A stretch of 64,000 bases of DNA from Azospirillum sp. TSO35-2. Its GTDB lineage: Bacteria; Pseudomonadota; Alphaproteobacteria; Azospirillales; Azospirillaceae. The translations under genes and the position numbers were made by a program. Under the pieces are notes generated by a model, which did no database searches, was not told the DNA's origin, and saw only the letters and a list, made by a program, of their open reading frames with translations. The DNA lies in the NCBI RefSeq assembly GCF_003116095.1, contig NZ_LGRA01000022.1, positions 383,940-447,939 on the forward strand, written 5' to 3'. This document shows positions 61,044 through 64,000 of this stretch, one piece after another; the first letter of the stretch is position 1; each line of letters opens with the position of its first letter.

Positions 61044-62426
61044 TCAGGCGAGGCGGGGCGGTGGCGGGGCGGGACCGGCGGCGGCCGGCAGCGTGACCGT
61101 CACCGCCAAACCGCCATGGGGCGCCAGCGCCGCGCCGACCCGGCCGCCGTGCGATTCGATGGCGCGGCGGGCGATGGCGAGGCCGAGGCCGAAGCCGGCC
61201 ACGGCGGTGGTGGCCGTCATCGCGCCGTCGAGCCGGAGGAACGGCTCGAAGATCTTGTCGAGCATCTCCTCCGGCACGCCGGGGCCATGGTCCACCACCG
61301 ACACGCACAGCCGGTCGCCGACGCCGGCCGCGTCGGCAATCACGGCGGCGGTCACGTCGACCCCGGTGCCTTCGGCGGTGAACTTGACCGCGTTGCGGAT
61401 GATGTTCTCGAAGGCGCGGCACAGCACCTCGGCGGCGACGGTGCAGACGAACTGCCCCTGGGCGGTGAAGCGCACGGCGCGGCCGCAGGCTTCCGCCTCG
61501 AAGGCGGCGTCCTCGGCGATGGCACCCAGCAGTTCGATCAGGTCGACCCGCTCACGGGCGATCACCCCGGCGCCGACCTCCAGCCGGGCGAGCGTCAGCA
61601 GTTCGCCCACCATGGAGTCCAGCCGCTCGGCCTCGCGGTCGATGCGGTCGACCATGGCGGCGGTCTTGGCCGGGCTCTGTCGCAGCAGCCCGATGGCCGC
61701 CTGCATCCGCGTCAGGGGGGAGCGCAGCTCGTGCGAGATGTCGTGCAGCAGGCGCTGCCGTCCCTCCACCAGCCGCTGGAGCCGGTCGGCCATGCGGTCG
61801 AAATCGGAGCCGAGATCGACGATCTCGTCGCGCCGGCTGCCCATGCGGTGGCGGACGCGGGTGGAGAAATCACCGCGCGCCACCGCGTGCAGCGCCCAGC
61901 TCAACTGCCGCAGCGGGCGCGACAGGTACCAGGCCAGCAGGCTGCTGAACAGCAACGCCACCAGCCCGCCCGACACCAGCGGCACGGCGAAGGGCGGCCC
62001 GGGATCCCCGGTATCGACAACGTCGACGCCGGTCGCCAGCGTGTAGAGGCGCCCATCGGCCGCCTCGACCCGGCGGCGCGTGCCGCCTTGCCCGAGCGCC
62101 GATGGCGGTCCGACGAGGCGTCGGCCGTCCTCCGCCACCAGGGCAACGGCGGGAGCGGACGGATCGGCGTTCCAGCCGGCGATGGCGACGACCGCGGCGT
62201 CGGTCCCCGACCGCGCCAGCAGCCCTTCCGCCGTCGCCAGCAGGGTGGCGGTGCGGGCCGCCGCCATGCTGGCCGGCAAGTCGCGGTCGCCGGTGAGATG
62301 CAGGTAGGACACGCCGCCGACGAAGGACAGCATCATCGCCAGCCACAGCCACGCGAACAGTTTCCAGAACAGCCGTCCCATCGACAGCCGGCGCAGGATC
62401 CGCCTGGACATGATTTGTGGGGACAT
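61044..62426 (-). CDS. CpxA-like sensor histidine kinase
   Basis: 460 residues from ATG 62426, 2 bp after the regulator's stop. Helix about 17-40, a periplasmic sensor of about 130 residues, helix about 178-198, then HAMP (SRPLRQLSWALHAVARGDFSTRV). The phosphoacceptor His is in LLHDISHELRSPLTRMQAAIG; the N box is in CRAFENIIRNAVKFT and G boxes are in VVDHGPGVPEEML and GFGLGLAIARRAIE. EnvZ/CpxA class. Envelope stress sensing is inferred from the CpxR-type partner and the divergent efflux gene. Confidence 0.85.
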   Translation of the reverse strand: MSPQIMSRRILRRLSMGRLFWKLFAWLWLAMMLSFVGGVSYLHLTGDRDLPASMAAARTATLLATAEGLLARSGTDAAVVAIAGWNADPSAPAVALVAEDGRRLVGPPSALGQGGTRRRVEAADGRLYTLATGVDVVDTGDPGPPFAVPLVSGGLVALLFSSLLAWYLSRPLRQLSWALHAVARGDFSTRVRHRMGSRRDEIVDLGSDFDRMADRLQRLVEGRQRLLHDISHELRSPLTRMQAAIGLLRQSPAKTAAMVDRIDREAERLDSMVGELLTLARLEVGAGVIARERVDLIELLGAIAEDAAFEAEACGRAVRFTAQGQFVCTVAAEVLCRAFENIIRNAVKFTAEGTGVDVTAAVIADAAGVGDRLCVSVVDHGPGVPEEMLDKIFEPFLRLDGAMTATTAVAGFGLGLAIARRAIESHGGRVGAALAPHGGLAVTVTLPAAAGPAPPPPRLA

Positions 62427-62428
62427 GA

Positions 62429-63118
62429 TCAGTCCGCCACCAGCTGATAGCCCATGCCACGCACCGTCTGGATCCAGGACCGCCCGTCGTCCCGCACGCC
62501 CAGCTTCTGCCGGATGCTGCTGATGTGGACGTCGATGCGACGGTCGAAGGGGCTCAGCGGCCGGCCGAGCGCGCGCTGCGACAGCTCCTGCTTGCTGATC
62601 AGGCGGCCGGCGTCGCGGGCCAGCGCCTCCAGCAGGTTGAACTCCGTCCCGGTCAGGTCGAGCGGCCGGCCGTCCAGCGTGGCGGAGCGGTTGCCCGGGC
62701 ACAGCAGCAGCGGCCCGGCCTGCACCGTCGCGGTTGCGGACGACGCCGCCGGCTGCGGGTCGGTGCGGCGCAGGATGGCGCGCAGGCGGGCCACCAGTTC
62801 GCCCGGCGTGCAGGGCTTCGGCACGTAGTCGTCGGCGCCGAGGTCGAGGCCGGTGATGCGGTCGATGTTGTCGCCGCGCGCGGTCAGCATCAGCACCGGG
62901 ATGCGGCTGGACTGGCGGATGCGGCGCAGCGTCTCGATCCCGCTCAGCCGCGGCATCATCACGTCCAGCACGACGATGGAGAAGGCGCCGCTCAGCGCGG
63001 CCACCACCCCCTCTTCACCGTTGTGGACGGCGTGGCCCGCGAAATTCTCCTGCGCCAGATACTCCACGAGCATGGCGGTGAGTTCGACGTCGTCGTCCAC
63101 GAGCAAGACCTTGATCAT
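62429..63118 (-). CDS. CpxR-like OmpR-family response regulator
   Basis: 229 residues from ATG 63118 (MIKVLLVDDD); an upstream frame to 63211 adds an unlikely leader. The receiver is very like CpxR: LLVDDDVELTAML, phospho-Asp in VVLDVMMPRLSGIETL, MLTARGDNIDRITGLDLGADDYVPKP. A C-terminal winged-helix domain (LTGTEFNLLEALARDAGRLISKQEL and VRGMGYQLV) binds DNA. A consensus CpxR box is 73-87 bp upstream of its ATG, so autoregulation is likely. Confidence 0.85.
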   Translation of the reverse strand: MIKVLLVDDDVELTAMLVEYLAQENFAGHAVHNGEEGVVAALSGAFSIVVLDVMMPRLSGIETLRRIRQSSRIPVLMLTARGDNIDRITGLDLGADDYVPKPCTPGELVARLRAILRRTDPQPAASSATATVQAGPLLLCPGNRSATLDGRPLDLTGTEFNLLEALARDAGRLISKQELSQRALGRPLSPFDRRIDVHISSIRQKLGVRDDGRSWIQTVRGMGYQLVAD

Positions 63119-63190
63119 GCCGCACAGTCGATCCGGCGCCGCCGGGCTGTCAACGGCGAAACACCCTGAAATGCCCCGATTTTGGCGGGT

Positions 63191-63205
63191 TTTACCCAAC
63201 TTTAC
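63191..63205 (-). promoter_or_regulatory. Consensus CpxR box
   Basis: On the minus strand GTAAA-GTTGG-GTAAA, the exact GTAAA-N5-GTAAA recognition form of CpxR. It lies between the divergent regulator gene (start 63118) and the NodT-type lipoprotein gene (start 63284), so it can control both. Confidence 0.7.
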
Positions 63206-63283
63206 GCTCACTTAACCCCGGTTGACACGGCGGGGGGCTATACCGGGGCCGGTTGATCTCCTTCGATTGGACGCAGGCTCGGC

Positions 63284-64000
63284 ATGGCCTCTGCTTTTCG
63301 TTTCGTGGTGGCGCTGGCGTCGGGGCTTGGCCTGACGGCCTGCGCGGTGGGGCCGGACTACCACCCGCCCTGGCCGGTGGCGCCGCCGTCCTGGTCGGCG
63401 CCCCTGCCGCACGGTGGCAGCACGGCGACGCTGGTCGGCTGGTGGGACCGCTTCCATGACCCGGTGCTGACCGACCTGCTGCGCGCCGCCGAAGCGGGCA
63501 GCCCGTCGCTGGCCCAGGCCTGGGCCAACATCCGCAAGGCGCGCGCCACGCTGGCGAGCGACCAGGCCGCCCGGCTGCCCAGCGTCACCGGCGGCGGATC
63601 GGCCCAGCGGAGCAGGCAGTCGGCGCTGGGCGGCGTCGCCACCGGCAACACGCTGTCGGGCAGCCTCGACGCCTCGTGGGAGGTCGACCTGTTCGGCAAG
63701 CTGCGGCGCACCTCCGAAGCGGCCGGGGCGCGGGTGGAGGCGCGGACCGACGACTGGCATGACGCCCGCGTCTCGCTGGCGGCGGAGGTCGCCGACGACT
63801 ATGTCCAGTTCCGCGCCTGCCGCCTGCTGGCCCGCGCCTACGCCGACGAGGCGGCTTCGCAGGGCGGGACCGCGCGGGCGACCGCGACGTCGGTCCGCGC
63901 CGGCTTCACCTCCACCGTCAACGGCGCGCTGGCCGAGGCGAGCGCCGCCAGCCTGCGCGCCAGCGCGACCGCCCAGCAGGCGGAGTGCGACGTGCTGGTC
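63284..64000 (+). CDS. NodT-type outer-membrane efflux lipoprotein (partial)
   Basis: 239 residues up to the window's right edge. Lipoprotein leader with lipobox LTAC (Cys about 20), then the NodT/OprM pattern: AVGPDYHPPWPVAP at the start, GWWDRFHDPVLTDLLRAAEAGSPSLAQAWANIRKARATL, then SGSLDASWEVDLFGKLRRTSEAAGARV. It is the outer-membrane channel of a tripartite efflux system. It is divergent from the CpxR-like regulator, and the inner parts probably follow beyond the window. Confidence 0.9.
   Translation, partial: MASAFRFVVALASGLGLTACAVGPDYHPPWPVAPPSWSAPLPHGGSTATLVGWWDRFHDPVLTDLLRAAEAGSPSLAQAWANIRKARATLASDQAARLPSVTGGGSAQRSRQSALGGVATGNTLSGSLDASWEVDLFGKLRRTSEAAGARVEARTDDWHDARVSLAAEVADDYVQFRACRLLARAYADEAASQGGTARATATSVRAGFTSTVNGALAEASAASLRASATAQQAECDVLV

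Noticed and set aside
1-64000. tRNA, rRNA, insertion sequence or prophage features
   Set aside because: I saw no cloverleaf-type tRNA sequence, rRNA core motif, transposase or phage structural gene. A tRNA or IS scan would be needed to exclude them fully.

Overview
The window is GC-rich DNA with dense, mostly operonic coding on both strands. Gene content points to an alphaproteobacterium of the Rhodospirillales, most likely Azospirillum-like. The pointers are a norCBQD/norEF nitric oxide reductase locus, AcnB-type aconitase, a mitofilin-like protein, a DUF6502/DUF5666 pair, a PilZ-carrying family-2 glycosyltransferase and many Cache/HAMP/HD-GYP signalling proteins. I ran no database search; family names come from motifs I could read.

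Layout. 1-6.9 kb: a minus-strand operon for a Mla-like phospholipid transport system (MlaA homologue, coiled-coil protein, fused MlaF-MlaE ABC protein, unknown anchored protein), then two tandem small membrane proteins and two unknowns. 7.2-10.6 kb: a giant fusion of periplasmic binding protein, MscS channel and cyclic-nucleotide domain. 10.6-16.2 kb: a minus-strand operon of alanine racemase, ABC_sub_bind protein, dual-sensor MFS protein and GNAT acetyltransferase. 16.5-25.6 kb: exported proteins, an oligopeptide-binding protein, a TPR protein, an orphan type-I-secretion-like membrane half, DUF6502/DUF5666 and an orphan Cache-HAMP sensor. 25.7-29.7 kb: glycosyltransferase/PilZ plus HlyD-type protein (polysaccharide export) and a DUF4142 protein.

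29.7-38.5 kb: norD, norQ, norB and norC on the minus strand, divergent from norE, norF, a 51-residue protein and a NarL-type two-component pair. An FNR/NnrR-like palindrome lies between the divergent promoters. 38.7-43 kb: a SPINDLY-type glycosyltransferase, YkgJ and YchJ proteins and an HD-GYP phosphodiesterase. 43-48 kb: TetR regulator divergent from an RND efflux pair. 48.2-52.6 kb: a PCMT-erythromycin esterase fusion and a LysR/MFS divergent pair. 52.7-54.5 kb: dgoK-dgoA for 2-keto-3-deoxygalactonate use.

54.5-55.75 kb: a CRISPR array of 17 repeats (one degenerate) and 16 spacers with no cas genes in the window. Repeat variants are ordered along the array, so several acquisition epochs can be read. 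56-61 kb: MBL-fold hydrolase, acnB, an RraA-like protein and a lipoprotein. 61-64 kb: a CpxA/CpxR-like two-component pair divergent from a NodT-type outer-membrane efflux lipoprotein, with a consensus CpxR box between them.

Most unusual items: the orphan CRISPR array with its repeat-variant gradient and structured leader; the binding protein-MscS-cNMP fusion; the Mla system with fused ATPase-permease and no recognisable MCE protein; the racemase/sensor-MFS operon; and near-identical FNR-type palindromes at the nor locus and downstream of the RND operon.
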